Shown: in pieces, positions 42,957 to 55,599 of the stretch | Position numbering within the stretch: position 1 is the first letter of the stretch | Layout: the number at the start of each line of letters is the position of its first letter | Source of the DNA: Tomocerus qinae | Lineage: Eukaryota > Arthropoda > Collembola > Entomobryomorpha > Tomoceridae | Reading direction: 5' to 3' | DNA: 64,000 nt | Assembly (NCBI GenBank): GCA_020055645.1 | Contig: CM034547.1 | Span: 45,854,409-45,918,408, forward strand | Translations under genes and position numbers: made by a program | The notes under the pieces: model-generated | Told to the model about the DNA's origin: nothing | Database searches by the model: none | Seen by the model: the letters and a program-made list of their open reading frames with translations, nothing else

Positions 42957-45900
42957 ATGAATTTTCTATACAAAACAAAAACAGTTGTTGACATTTACAA
43001 AGTGTCATGCTTGTTTCCAACAAGATATTATTCCCAATCTGCCGGGAAAGATAATAGATGGCCAGATTTGGCAGAAATATGTAGGAGTGGAAAAGTTCCA
43101 GAATATTTCAACTTTGCTTCAGATGTGTTTGAAAAGGAAGTAGTAAGTTCATGAAAAAGTATTTAAAAATATATTTTACAATTGCTATTGGGCGAATAAA
43201 TAAAATTCTTTGTACTTTACATGATTTGAGGTAAGGAGACCGGATCACACTGCTCTGTGGCTTGATGACAACAAGAATGACAAGAAATTTTCATTTTCGC
43301 AAGTGCGTACTGAATCCATACGTTCCGCTTTGGTGATAAAATCTTTGTTGGATCCGAGAGCTCGACCAAACAACTCTCTACAGAGTCCTCCAATTATAAT
43401 TACCCTTCTACCAAGAATTCCAGAATGGTGGTTTATATATTTAGGATCTATTCGGTTGGGAACCATTTTTGCACCAGGAACCATACAACTAACCCCAGAA
43501 GACATAAAATTTCGACTGGAATCGTCAAGGGCAGAATTTATAATTACTGATGAAGAAAACCAAGCAAAAGTGGACGAAGCCTATGACGGAGTTGACAAAT
43601 CTAAAAAGGGAGTCGAGTTTCTGAAGAAGATTGTTGTTGGCTCACCCAAGCAGTTGGCTAACGATTGGATATCGTATTCCAAATTATACGATGAAATTTC
43701 CGACAATGATGTACTTGCGTTTAGAGATGAGAAAACAAAGAGTAGCTCCTTGGCGCAGGCTTTCTTTACTTCGGGAACAACGGGGAAGCCAAAAATGGTG
43801 GCTCACACACATAGTTCGTATGCAATAGGCCATTGGAAAACTGCATAGTAATTCATTAATAAAAAATATTCTTACAAGGTAGTAAAAAATGTTTTACTGT
43901 TGCTTATTGATAATCTATTGCCGTTTCTTTTTAGTGTAATGAACTACACCGAATCGGATGTAATATGGAACCCATGCGATACTGGCTGGGCCCTGTCTTC
44001 TTATTGTTGCTTCTTCGGTCCATGGATTGCTGGATCAACTATCTACATTAACCAGGTGGAAAATCATATCACAGCTCTCATTGTATAACTTACATTGCTT
44101 ACACTTACATACTTACATTCATCTTTACTCTACATAAACATAATCTTTTAAACATAAAGTGGGACATGCGCATGGAATTTTTTTTGAATGTATTAATGTT
44201 TGTATATTTGTCCGTAATATTTTGTAATTAATGAGTAAGGGTAACATTTTGCAATTAATGAGCAAGGACTAGACTTAGACTATCAGTACTGAGTCCAATC
44301 AACGGTCTATGAATTTCGGGCCAATGCGCAGTCGCTAGAAATTTACTGATTTCAACATTTTATAGCACACTTTGTGTGCTAGGATTCAGCTAGTATTACA
44401 TAACCACGTTATAGCTACTATATATAAATTGATAATGATTCTGGTATATCTGCTTATGAAACACGATTTTATGCTGTATAAACTGTGAGTTGGTGGGACA
44501 TTATATTTATTTCGACTAATAAATTATGTTTTGTTTAGGCTGCAAAGCTGGAGCCTCAAGTTATTTTAAAAACCTTGCAAACAAAAGCCATCACAAATTT
44601 CATTGCGCCACCAACGCTCTACAAATCGATTATGCAAGTTAAGGATGATCAGGCATTTCGTTTCCAAAGCCTTCGAAGATGTTTGGCAGCAGGGGAAGCA
44701 CTTAATCCTGAAACCATTAAGCAATGGAAGGATAGAACAGGTATGTACAAATATGGTAATTATGCGATGGTAGCAAAGGTATAGATAGCTATAACTTGAC
44801 AAACTTCAGTTATCGACATTCCAATGTTTGATCCTTCTATCATACCGATATAATATTATCTTAATTGCAAAATTAATAGTATATAGTGCAGTTTTAAGAA
44901 ATTAAAATTGAGGTTTTCTTTCCGATTGCTATACCTTGCAAAATAGTATTTAAAAACCCCGATTGCAATTTAAATAAGTGTATAAAGCACAATATAACGG
45001 TTTCATTTTTTGTAGGTCTTACCATAACTCAAGCTTATGGGCAAACCGAAACGACTGGAATGGGTGGTCAACCCCCACAGAAAGAGAATTCATGTGGAAA
45101 CCCTAGTGAGCAATATGACTTACGAGTAAGCTGGTTTACCAAATCTGAATGTTAAAAATGGAAGTTTATGAAAATGTCCTCAGGTTCGAATGTTCTAATT
45201 ACCTGTTATCTTTCTACAGATTATCAATAATAAAGGAGAAGAATGTCCTCCACTTAAAGAAGGAAATATTACTCTAAAGGTCAAACCTACGTACCCCGTT
45301 GGTTTATTTGCAGGTAAAGATTTATTTCAACTTAGTCTGGTAATAACCCTCTGTTGGATTAACAAAAACAAACAATAAAAATAATGATTCCTGTTTTGAA
45401 GGATACTTAACCGAAGGGCCAGATGGACCAATGTGGGACAATGAGAAAAATAACTCAAGCTTTGTAGGAGATCACTATATCACTGGTGATAGAGGCTATA
45501 AAGATGAAGAAGGGAATCTTTTCTTCACATCCCGAGCAGACGACGTTATCATTTCAGCGGGGTAATTTCCTTTTCTACTTAAATTGTATATCTTCTAAAT
45601 CATCTTTAATATAATATTTGTAATGTGAATTCACTGTAATGGTGAGTATAGTAATACTTATAGTAGTATGTGATATCACTTAAGGTACCGTATCGGACCA
45701 TTTGAAGTCGAATCGGCAATTCAAACACATTCCAGTGTCCTTGAAAGTGCTGTAGTAGCATCGCCGGATCCCCTTCGAGGAGAAGTTGTCAAAGCATTTA
45801 TAGTTCTCGTTGACGAAGTAAAGTATAGTAAAGGCCTGGATAAAAGAAAACTAGCTAAAGAAATACAAGAACATGTGAAAATGCAAACAGCTCCATATAA

Positions 45901-46075
45901 ATATCCCAGAAAAGTAATAAATGATCTCTTAAAGCTAATATTAATACATAATACTGGTGAAGGCAGCATATTAATCTGTAATGATTGATTATAGGTTGAA
46001 TTTGTCGACTCGCTACCAAAAACGATTAGTGGCAAAATCCTTCGTCGGGAATTGAAAATGCAAGAATTTTCTTAG
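42957..46075 (+). CDS. Medium-chain acyl-CoA synthetase, mitochondrial (ACSM-like)
   Basis: Nine exons (42957-43142, 43231-43847, 43935-44055, 44539-44740, 45016-45125, 45220-45313, 45402-45561, 45685-45913, 45995-46075) join in frame to 599 residues, close to the family length. It would activate a carboxylic acid to its acyl-CoA through an acyl-adenylate. The N-terminus ([15 protein letters not shown], with Lys/Arg and no acids) suits mitochondrial import. Motifs: ATP-binding loop [11 protein letters not shown] near residue 260; [21 protein letters not shown]; the adenylate motif [22 protein letters not shown] with the conserved Asp; [11 protein letters not shown]; and [14 protein letters not shown] with the catalytic Lys near the C-terminus. 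The PGSMGKP segment usual in ACSM after the YGQTE motif is replaced by [11 protein letters not shown], so substrate range may differ. Intron 3 holds a Helitron-like insertion. ACSM vertebrate paralogues are the closest relatives I know. Confidence 0.93.
44122..44393 (+). mobile_element. Small non-autonomous Helitron-like element, copy 2, in an ACSM-like intron
   Basis: A 272-bp relative of 22957-23185 with the same TC start, CTAG end and A/T flanks. The subterminal hairpin is perfect here (TAGCACACTTTGTGTGCTA). The extra length comes partly from a tandem duplication of the ATTTTG-AATTAATGAG block around 44215-44265. It lies within intron 3, away from both splice sites. Confidence 0.65.
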
Positions 46076-48656
46076 TATTCTGTGGACATTGATGGAAACC
46101 ATTATGTTAAAGATAGTTTTATAAACCCAATATTAAAGACTGCAGTCTATATTCATATGACATAATTAATTCACTTATAATCAAGCAAACAATCCAAGAT
46201 TTTGGTTTACATAAGATAAGAATGTATTCAGACATTTGTGATATGGAAAAGTTTTTGATGTAAATAATATTGTCGTCTCTGAAAATAAAAGCATTTCTTT
46301 GCAGTTTGAGGTAACTTATATACTATTAATGCATTATGTGCGTTAGAGTCGAGTCGAGAGATAAACTATAGCTATTTGTATTTATTGCCACTCTTGACAA
46401 ATCAACAAAATAATTCCTATTTTTATCTGCTTATAGAGTTGACATTTGCTTACTCTTACTCAAAATTTGGTTATACCTACCTACTAGGCTAATTTTGACA
46501 ACAAACATTTCATGCACAATGTCGATTCGTATATGATTAGTAAAATCGCGTATTAGTACTTATTATATATATTTGTGGTTTGGTTTAGGTTTATCTACAC
46601 GTTTGTCGAATGTTATCAGTTGTTACGTCCGTTATTCAACTTCCTGTAGCTGCTTTTTAACGATTTAGGTTTTGTCACGTACATTGGCCCCTTGCTATAA
46701 AAACATGAGACTCAGCAAGTTGAGAAATGCATTTTAAGAAACAAGCTTTTGGTATTAACCTATAATCCAAGTACAATGTGAATTGCAGTGTTGAAACAAT
46801 CTTATCAGACGAACTAGATATTTATGTTACAAGGGTTACAAGTTACAATAGTGCTGATGGTATGTGGTATGGAATAGAAAACTAAACAAATAAAATAAAA
46901 CCGCTATTGTTGTTGCTGTTTAAGAAAATTTAGAATCAAACTTCTTATACTTGAATTTCAGTTCATAACTCCAATTTAATATTCTGCATATGGCATAGGA
47001 CCGAAGTCATATTATCTTAGCTGTTACGAAACGTTATGATATTAAAATTAATACCACAAATAAACTTCAAATGATTTGTCTTGGTACATATCGTAACGTA
47101 ATCAGTGAAGCTAACGTTAAATTAAGCTATAATATTGTTATTACCCACCCACCACTTACACTCACAAAACGTCTGTAGCCTGCATAGGTAGATATTTCAA
47201 ATTAACTCTATGGGATTTTTCTACATATTGACACTGAAACCAGGGAGTAATTCTACCATAAGTAGATTGTAGTTAGAAGTGGAACATGAAACACAACAAA
47301 GTGAACAGCAATAGGGCTAAAACCTGTTGTAAATCTAATGATATTCTTAAGGTTGTTCTTTATTGTAAAATATTATGACAGAGAACTACTACGTAAGCGT
47401 CTGCGTTTGTAGCAAGAAAACACAAAGACATAATATGCCCAAGCGAAACAGCAACAATTGAAGGTTAAAGTACAGAATGCTTTTCATTTGGCAATCAGCA
47501 GGCTGTTTGGTCAACATTATGCTATAATCAGTAGCATTTTATTATTACGGATAAATTCTATCTTATGACCCTAAATTAATTTTAGATTTTTTATCATCAT
47601 TATTTATCTGTTATCTGTTAATTAGGACAATTCTGTAGGTAAAACAAAAATACGAGAATAATATTATCATTAACCAAACTCTGTTGGATGAATGAACTAC
47701 GTTGATGCATGCAATGCTATAGCTAGAAATAATATAGATAAAAAATACCAATGTACGGACGGACTACGGACGGACAGATGAGTCAGTTTTCTGTGTACAC
47801 TACTAAGAAAGATGAATCTTCACATACTCAGTAGCCTGATTTGGTGAGTATAGTAAAGACATGGAATTACCCACATACACGGATATTATAAACATTATCT
47901 AGTGAATATTTAGACCTATCTCTTTTCCCATTTAAACTATAAGTCAACCGCTAGATTTGGAATGCTACTACTAAAAGCTAAATTTAAACTAAAGATAAGA
48001 GAACTTCAGTGATGTCACTGCCACTGGTCAATGTTCGGATTTTATCTGTTTTGTGTAAGGTTTATTGACAATTTATAATTTCATTTACCTTAAATTCAGA
48101 TTTACCAAACTAATACTATAATTGCATATATTTAGTTATCTATCACACACACAAGTATTGATTTGTATATATTTTTATACCCTCCAAAAATAATATTTAC
48201 ATGTAGACACACAGACGTAGCTGTAGCTGTACACATTACACTATGAGAGTAGTCATTTTGGGTTTACAAGACTGCAGTTTACTATTTGTTTTACGGATGG
48301 GGAATCGGGAGTGAGTGAATACTGAGAGAATGTACTTGTGGATCTATAAGTAAGTACATGAAAACATTTACATCTATTTTAAATCATTATTTCATGCAAA
48401 GAAATCAGATGTGAATATTTGTAGTAAGTAAATGTTCTCTCATTTGTATTGTGAATATTGTGATAATTTTTTTGTGGTATTTGATATATATATATATAAA
48501 TTCCGTGTTCTGTGGTAAGGTTATGTAAAGCCGTTTTAGTTTGTTCTTTGCCCTTCGCATGGTGGTATCAAAAAGCTCAAAATCAATGAAATATCATTGT
48601 GCCCTCCCGTACAAAACCCATTATTGATTATCTAATTGCCTTTACGATTTGCTGAA
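46076..48656. other. Intergenic, no gene recognised
   Basis: About 2.6 kb of AT-rich sequence. TATAAAAA near 46696 is followed by only a 12-codon frame. A short TA microsatellite lies at about 48483-48499. Nothing else is supported. Confidence 0.4.
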
Positions 48657-51600
48657 ATGAAAGCAACTGTGGAAAAATTTTTAATCGTCTTGTGTATTGT
48701 TGCTAAATGGGGTATTTGTGATGGATCAAGAGAAAAACGATCTTCTGTTAGTGATATTGGGAAATTATTGACATGTCCTCTTGATAAGCTTATAAAATTG
48801 ACCGACTCTAAACCGGTTACATTTCCTAATCACGAAATAAACAGAACCTGCGAACTGAAGTTTGTATATGAAATTGATGCAGCCGCTGTTTTCGATGAGG
48901 TAAGCAATTCAATAAAATTCATTAACTTTAGTTAACAATGATACAGAAAAAATTTCAAAATAGCAAAAATTAAAATAAAAAACTTCCACGTTAAACATTT
49001 TTTGTTAACATTCATTATAAGGCTAAAATGTATTTATTTAGGGGAAAGCATTTCATATAGATTTGTCTGTATCAAGAGATGTAACAATGAAATGTCCAAT
49101 CTTAGTCTCCATTTTTCAACAACATCACATAGTTCCCGTGATATTACCATACAGATTTGACACATACAACTCGTAAGAAATAGTAATCCTATGTACTTTG
49201 ATAATTTAGTAATCATGTATTAATGAACTAAATCTAATAATGCGGTCTTCAATAAACAAATGCAGGAATGGAACGATATTTTACGAAGCTGGAAGAACCC
49301 TGTGTACTTCCTCTCCCAATAATACGGAGGCAGACGGGAGGAATATCACGGTGCATATTACTACTTGCAGTGACGCCAGCGTACATTTTAATTTAACGGC
49401 ACAACTAAAAGACGATTTGCTCCTGAATGATACCACGAGTACCATGTATGTAATTGAATCTTCTTGTGTAGTTAAATGGATTATTATTGCATAGTAGATA
49501 ATAATATTATTTGGTTTACTATTTTTTATTACTCCACTATTTAGTAAACAGAGCAATGGCTATATTACTTTAACTGCTGGACCCACAACTCCTCAATATT
49601 TGGTGTACAAGTTTCCTAAGAAAAGAGATAATCACAATAAACATTCATATGCAAGGATTTTTATAAGGTCTAATGACACTATTTGCATGATTGTGTCCAT
49701 ACAAACAATACATGTAAGAATTTAGAATATCCTTAAAATATAATTTTGCAAATCTTTCATTGATCTGATTAGTAATTTTTTAATTCGTTGCTTTGGCTGA
49801 ATTTAGACAGCGGTGTCCCGTTTCCTTTGTTTCCTTCGTTTCCTGCGTTTCCTTCTTCCGTTTCCTCCGTTTCCTTCCTCACCGTTTCCTTCAGTGTTCT
49901 TTTAACCTCTCATATTTTCTCCGTTTTTTTCCTTAGAATGTAATAAACTAAACTACTCTTTTGTTTCCTGCGTTTCCTTTGTTTCCTGCGTTTCCTTCGT
50001 TTCCTGCGTTTCGTACAAACCTAATAAAAGGCAGTACAACGCTAGTGTTTAAGGTTACCAGCCCAGTTGCTCTGATCTAGGGGACTCTCTAGCATCTGCA
50101 GGTGGTAGAAAGTCCCTGGGGACTTTCAAGCACCCTTTTTCCATTTTCAAAATGTTCCCGAAGGCAGACTAAATATTTGTTGAATTTAAGCAGCGATACC
50201 TTGTTGTATATGTTGCCGGTCACTATTTTCGCCTCTTTTCTGACCTAACCTAATAAAAGATAAACTATTTTTAATTAGGTTAGGTCAAAAAAGACCGAAA
50301 AATAGTCACCTGTAACACCTTGTTGTATATGTTGCCGGTCACTATTTTAGCCTCTTTTCTGACCTAACCTAATGAAAGATAAACTATTTTTAATTAGGTT
50401 AGGTCAAAAAAGACCGAAAAATAGTGACCTGTAACACCTTGTTGTATATGTTGCCGGTCACTATTTTAGCCTCTTTTCTGACCTAACCTAATAAAAAATA
50501 AACTATTTTTAATTAGGTTAGGTCAAAAAAGAACCGAAAATTAGTGACCGGTAACGAGATACTATTATTTTATGATGATGATGATTTAGAATTAATTTTG
50601 ATGATAATAATCTGCCTTCGGGAACTTTTGGGAATTATAAAAAAAGATGCTAGAAAGTCCTAGGGGACTTTCTAGCAACTGCAGATGCTAGAAAATCCCC
50701 GAGGACTTTCTAGCACCTGCAGATGCTAGAAAGTCCCCTAGATGTTGCTCTGAGAATGGGCATTGGGTACATTTACATTGTATGGACGGTGTAGGAAACG
50801 CAGGAAATAAGGAAACGCAGGAAACAAAAGAGTAGTTTAGTACATTTTAACGGAAAGAAGGAAACGGAGAAAATATGAGAGGTTAAAAGAACACTGAAGG
50901 AAACGGTGAGGAAGGAAACGGAGGAAACGGAAGAAGGAAACGCAGGAAACGAAGGAAACAAAGGAAACGGGACACCGCTGTCTAAATTCAGCCGTTGCTT
51001 TTATATTAGTGTCCAATTTATGAAGAGGAGGTGGATGTAAAGTATCCTTCAGGACTATATAAAACGATGACTAAAAGTTCAGTCCTGGATGTAATGGTAA
51101 GTAATCTATATGGTTATGTTTGGTTACAGTACTTGCGATTTTATTGACTGGAGTTTATTTTCTAATTTTCTATGATTTCTATTTCAGCAAGATGATGACC
51201 AATATTCGGAAGGATTCGCTATTGTGTTCGTAGTGAAACACGATAACAAGGAATGTTTGGGGTTTTTCGACCCCGATAGTGGAAAAAGGGCCGAAAATGA
51301 AAATCTTAAAATTTTTACCATTAGTGTAAAAGAAAATATGGTGTTTGTGGATTTTGAACATATAGCATCAATTTTTATGCCAATATTGTTTACTGCCATT
51401 GTTACTGCTCTGGTTTTATTGAGCCATGGTGTACATCAACGATGTCTATGGTATGCATTTATCATACTTAAGCCAGTAAATTCGGCTTTAGACTCTGAAT
51501 GTCAAAGTAAGTTTTTATTCTACAGTAAATGGACTGCTCACCTAATCACAAACAATACGGAGGATAAGAATCCATTGTTAGAAGAAGAGGAAAATGGTGA

Positions 51601-53651
51601 AGACTCAAATGGTAATTTAAAAATTCTACTCATATTGGACAATGAAATACTTTTGCTTTTACTATTTATCTTACAAATTATTAGAGGTACGAGATGAACA
51701 GAACAGTAATCAAGGCACAAGCCAAGTTCCATCTTCACCTTCATCAGAACAATCAATTGTGTCAACTGTAGTGCCAAATTCAAGGTCATTATATCTTAAT
51801 GACTTTAATGTGCGGAAACGTCCGTGTGTGAACGACCAATCTTTGGTATCAATGAAAATGAAAACCGGGGTCGACCATTTTAGGAAGAAGTATAATCCAC
51901 AACATTTCTGGTCAACTTTGCTACTTGTGACAATATTCTATGCCATTCCTGTATACGAATTGGTTATAAATTTCCTTATTGTATGTAAAAGTTCCTTTTA
52001 ACATAAACATTATTCACATAAATTATCCTAATGCTGTAAGTATAGACCTATATAAATATTTTTGTCCCTTCAGACGCTGAACACTAATGGAGATTATGAC
52101 TATTGTTTTTTCAACGAACTTTGTTCATATCATTGGGGACCGATTCTTGACGTGAACCATTATTGGTCAAACATCAGTTACTTTCTTCTTGGTTTAATAT
52201 TTTGCCTGATTGTAAAATGGAAAGGTGCCTTTCTGCAGAAACTCCCGACTGATAAAGGGATAGCATTTCAGAAGGAACTATTTTATGGCCTTGGAATAGC
52301 TTTAATGATGGAAGGATTCTTCAGTGGTGCTTATCATTTGTGTCCTAACAAGTTTACCTTCCAATATGGTAAGATTACCGCCGTTTAAATTACTTAAAGT
52401 CATTACTTATACAGAATTTCAATTTATAACTCAATAATTATTTCTATTTTAGACACAACATTCATGTACGTGGTGTCTTCATTGGTGTTAGTTAAACTCT
52501 TTTTGTCCCGGCATCCTATAAAACACTTTACAGCGTAAGTTTAAGGCATTATATTTTTTAATCCGTTATGCACACGGCATTTAATAAGTTCCTTTACTTC
52601 GCAGATCAAAAACGTACACAGGTCTTGCGATCCTTGTGTCTTTAACCGCTGTTTCCTATTTAGTTGATATTTCACCCGACGAAGCGATCAAAACGACATT
52701 TTGTTATGTTTATTTAGTTGCTCAAACTGTTGCCATATTTTGTTTTACCATTTATTACTGTGATGTTGGTCTTATAAAAAATGACAAAGGTAATCTAAGC
52801 TATAATATCTACTCCAGATACGAAAGTTCTAAATTAAATGATGAGTAAATCTTTACTTTGTGTATTTTCAACAGAATGTGGAAACGCTGAAATTTCTCTC
52901 ATGATAATTTGGTACAGGCTCAAATATTTCTTTTGCTTCCTTTTCTGTCGCACTAGTCCAACTTTAGATTACGGGAAGAATTACCCTTTTATTTGGAAAC
53001 GGGCAATTACCCCGTTTCTTGTAATGTGCACCAGCATTGCAGTATTTACCGTCTTATTCGAGAAGGAGAAAAAAGGGTTTGCTACCGTACTCCTATTTAC
53101 AATTGTGACTATCACAGCTATTTGTACATCGAGTTATATTTTTTTGAAGGTTAGTACATGGTTCTTACTTAATGTTTGAGTCAATTATAACTTTGGACTT
53201 TTTAATCTATCTCTGTATATTTGATAACAGTGTTTGAACAAAGAATTCAGTGGAGAAAAGATAAAATTGTTTATATTCCCTGCGATATGCTTTATATTAT
53301 GCGTTTCCTTCGGAGGTGCAGCCGTATATTTCTTCCAAAAGACATCTTACGATTCAGATGACTCTCCAGCGCAATCTCGTTCAAAAAATCAAGCGTGTAT
53401 TTTCATGCACTTTTATGATGCTCATGATATGTGGCACATGCTGTCTTCAATATCCTTATTTATCGGATACATGGTATGACAATTAAGTACAAACTTAACT
53501 ACTGCATTATTATTGCAGTAATAAAACGCAGCTAAAAGAGAAGAAAACAATAATGTGGGGGTTGTTTAAAAAATGTTCCTATTTACAGGGATTGCTAACG
53601 ATGGATGATGGACTGGCAAAAACACCACTGGAGAAAATTCCGGTTTTTTGA
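48657..53651 (+). CDS. SID-1-like transmembrane protein (systemic RNAi channel family)
   Basis: Thirteen exons (48657-48899, 49042-49172, 49266-49445, 49545-49713, 51010-51096, 51188-51611, 51685-51980, 52074-52368, 52453-52534, 52605-52789, 52875-53149, 53231-53473, 53589-53651) join in frame to 890 residues. A signal peptide (MKATVEKFLIVLCIVAKWG) precedes an extracellular region of about 300 residues rich in beta-strand-like sequence and N-glycosylation sites. Transmembrane segments start near residue 330. Family landmarks are clear: CFFNELCSYHWGP, HYWSNISYFLLGL, the long LALMMEGFFSGAYHLCPN-type stretch (here GIALMMEGFFSGAYHLCPNK), SRHPIKHF, HDMWHMLSS and the C-terminal LLTMDDG followed by EKIPVF. 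SID-1/SIDT proteins transport double-stranded RNA or handle lipids and cholesterol in animals. A long acidic cytoplasmic loop (residues 375-470) is less conserved. Intron 4 holds a hAT-like insertion. Confidence 0.94.
49795..50993. mobile_element. Non-autonomous hAT-like element (1.2 kb) in the SID-1-like gene
   Basis: Inverted termini of over 200 bp start GGCTGAATTTAGACAGCGG and consist largely of repeated CGTTTCCT-type units. The 8-bp direct repeat GTTGCTTT lies at 49787-49794 and 50994-51001. Inside are three tandem 119-bp units (50198-50554) and short GCTAGAAAGTCC palindromes (50080-50135 and 50647-50742). No transposase. The right end is 16 nt before the acceptor of exon 5 (51010); removing the element and one duplication leaves an intron of about 89 bp, like its neighbours. 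Confidence 0.85.
50198..50554. repeat. Three tandem 119-bp units, each palindromic
   Basis: Units start at 50198, 50317 and 50436 with ACCTTGTTGTATATGTTGCC. Within each unit, GGTCACTATTTT and TGACCTAACCTAAT pair with ATTAGGTTAGGTCA and AAAATAGTGACC. Units differ at only a few bases. Confidence 0.85.
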
Positions 53652-54091
53652 TTTCGAATTCCTAAAGTATTATAGATCTTTATCTGCTGTTACATACATT
53701 TGACATGCTTGTGTCCTTTACGGTGAGGGCATGATTTTATTGACAGTGTAACTAAGGTTCAATACAATTAAATAATTTTCTTGAAGTATCGTTTTCTATG
53801 TCATCTTTCAATTGATATTAATAATTTTTATGTTTACAATAACGAATTAAATAGTCTATTATATTTATAACATGATTTCTGTGTAAATACCTATTTGTAT
53901 TCTTGAACTAGGTTTGAGAGTTTTAATTAGCTAACTATGCATCACTTACTTCCAATTCAAACGATTATTCATATATACTCATACATTTTGTAACAGGTAA
54001 AATATTATACGGAAAATCAATTGATAACCTCGATAGATTCATACACATAGTCGTATATTACGATTTTTGAACTATAGATATTCAGTAAATT
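53652..54091. other. Convergent 3' flanks of the SID-1-like and Ser/Gly-rich genes
   Basis: AT-rich. No further coding sequence seen. Confidence 0.5.
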
Positions 54092-55437
54092 CTATTCAGT
54101 TTTACCGGAATTCTGCGATGCTGTCCCGACGGTAGAGGTGCTAGAAGCTTGGGAGCCTTCGGTACCAGTTGCATCGGCAATTGCAGTTGCACAAGAAATT
54201 GAATCTCCCCCTGATGTTGAGACACTTCCAGTAATAGTTTGGGTACTTGAATTTCCAAGTCCCTGTTGACTTGCTTCGCTATGAGCGTCAGCAGTTCCAG
54301 TTGTTATGCCTAGATTACATTACACAAATAATAAGATCATTTTAATTCGCAACAAAACGTATTTGCTCAAATAATAGCTCAAAATATTGTATAATGTTAA
54401 TATTACTTTCGGTTCCAGGCGAGGTTTCAGAAGAAGGCACTAAAAGGAATTTAAAAAATAGTATTTTTGTCTATTAGACAGTTTTAGTAATTTTTAAGTG
54501 ACCACAGAAGGTATATTAGGTATGTATGTATGTAGGTGATAATGTTTCATACAAATACGAAATAAAGTAATTAGCTACCAGGTTTTTGTGGAGATCCGTT
54601 TACACAAAGTGGTTCTCTTTTCCCCCCTACTAATTCAAAAACTATTTTTAGCATCTCAACGTATTTAGTTTAAAAATTTCGCATGTGTTTTGAGTTTTTT
54701 GCAATATCTACCTTGCTTGGAGTTCACGGCGACAGAAACTGGATCTACTTCTGGAATCTCAGTATTTGTTCTATTTGTTATCAATACAGTTGCAGTGGTA
54801 TCCGTATCTGTCTGACCAAATGCTGAAACAAAATAAAAACATCGTAAATGATGATTCAAAATATTACAATACAGTTATTGTCATTAGAATTTAATATCTC
54901 GTTACGTACTTTCCCCGTTTATAACAGCATTCGAATTTGAACCACTAGCGGATCCTTGTCCATGTACATTTGATCCTGCTTCGGCTCCTGCTCCACTTTC
55001 AGCATTTCCAGATTGGACTCCTCCTGAATTACTAGCACCTGCTGAACTTACAGATTGCGATGAGGAGAATGAGTTACTTTGTCCATCAGTTTGGGCTCCA
55101 TTTCCCCCAGATGCATTTCCCGATATATTTCCATCCGTAATAGCGTTACTAGACGCTGATGACGTTGATTCCACATCTTTTGCATTGCCAGTGGCAAACG
55201 CACCTTTAAGTTATTCAAATACATCATTAAAGAACAAGTAGTATATATTGCTACTTTTATAATGTAAATTGACTTGAGCACAGTTTTAGGGTTGACTCAA
55301 CAGAATTATAGAGAACAACAATCAATAAACTAAGTGTTACACATACCTCGCTTTTTTGGTGTCGTCGGGGCAGAATGCACAGTAAAAAATAACGTTAAGA
55401 CAAACAAAAAGGTTAAAATATAAGTAAATTGTTTCAT
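54092..55437 (-). CDS. Secreted Ser/Gly/Ala/Thr-rich low-complexity protein
   Basis: Five exons (55347-55437, 54910-55203, 54712-54822, 54407-54439, 54092-54309) join in frame to 248 residues, every internal junction being phase 1. That all-phase-1 pattern is common in secreted modular proteins and lets exons be skipped without frame loss. The signal peptide is MKQFTYILTFLFVLTLFF with a likely cut after TVHSA. The mature chain is rich in Ser, Gly, Asn, Ala and Thr (GNASGGNGAQTDGQ, GAGAEAGSNVHGQGSASG, TATVLITNRTNTE) with one Cys and few aromatics. It is therefore probably disordered and possibly O-glycosylated. No domain is recognised; mucin-like, silk-like or cuticular roles are guesses. It resembles the 5934-7399 protein only in style. 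A TATA box lies at 55577-55582. Confidence 0.75.
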
Positions 55438-55576
55438 TTTGGCAACAATAAACAGAAAATTCGACCAAAGTAACAGACAGTACTATGATTCTTTACAATA
55501 TCTTACGAAGTTCTAAAAAATATGGCATCAATACTTACGCTGAAAGAAAAGTCGACCCAAAATCCAAAAAATGCCG

Positions 55577-55582
55577 TTTATA
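55577..55582 (-). promoter_or_regulatory. TATA box of the low-complexity secreted gene
   Basis: TATAAA on the minus strand (within TATTTATAAACGG), 140 bp upstream of the ATG at 55437. Confidence 0.5.
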
Positions 55583-55599
55583 AATAGACATACTTTTTG

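Noticed and set aside
50198..50554. CRISPR-like regular repeats
   Set aside because: Units are directly adjacent with no unique spacers, palindromic, inside a transposon, in a eukaryotic genome.
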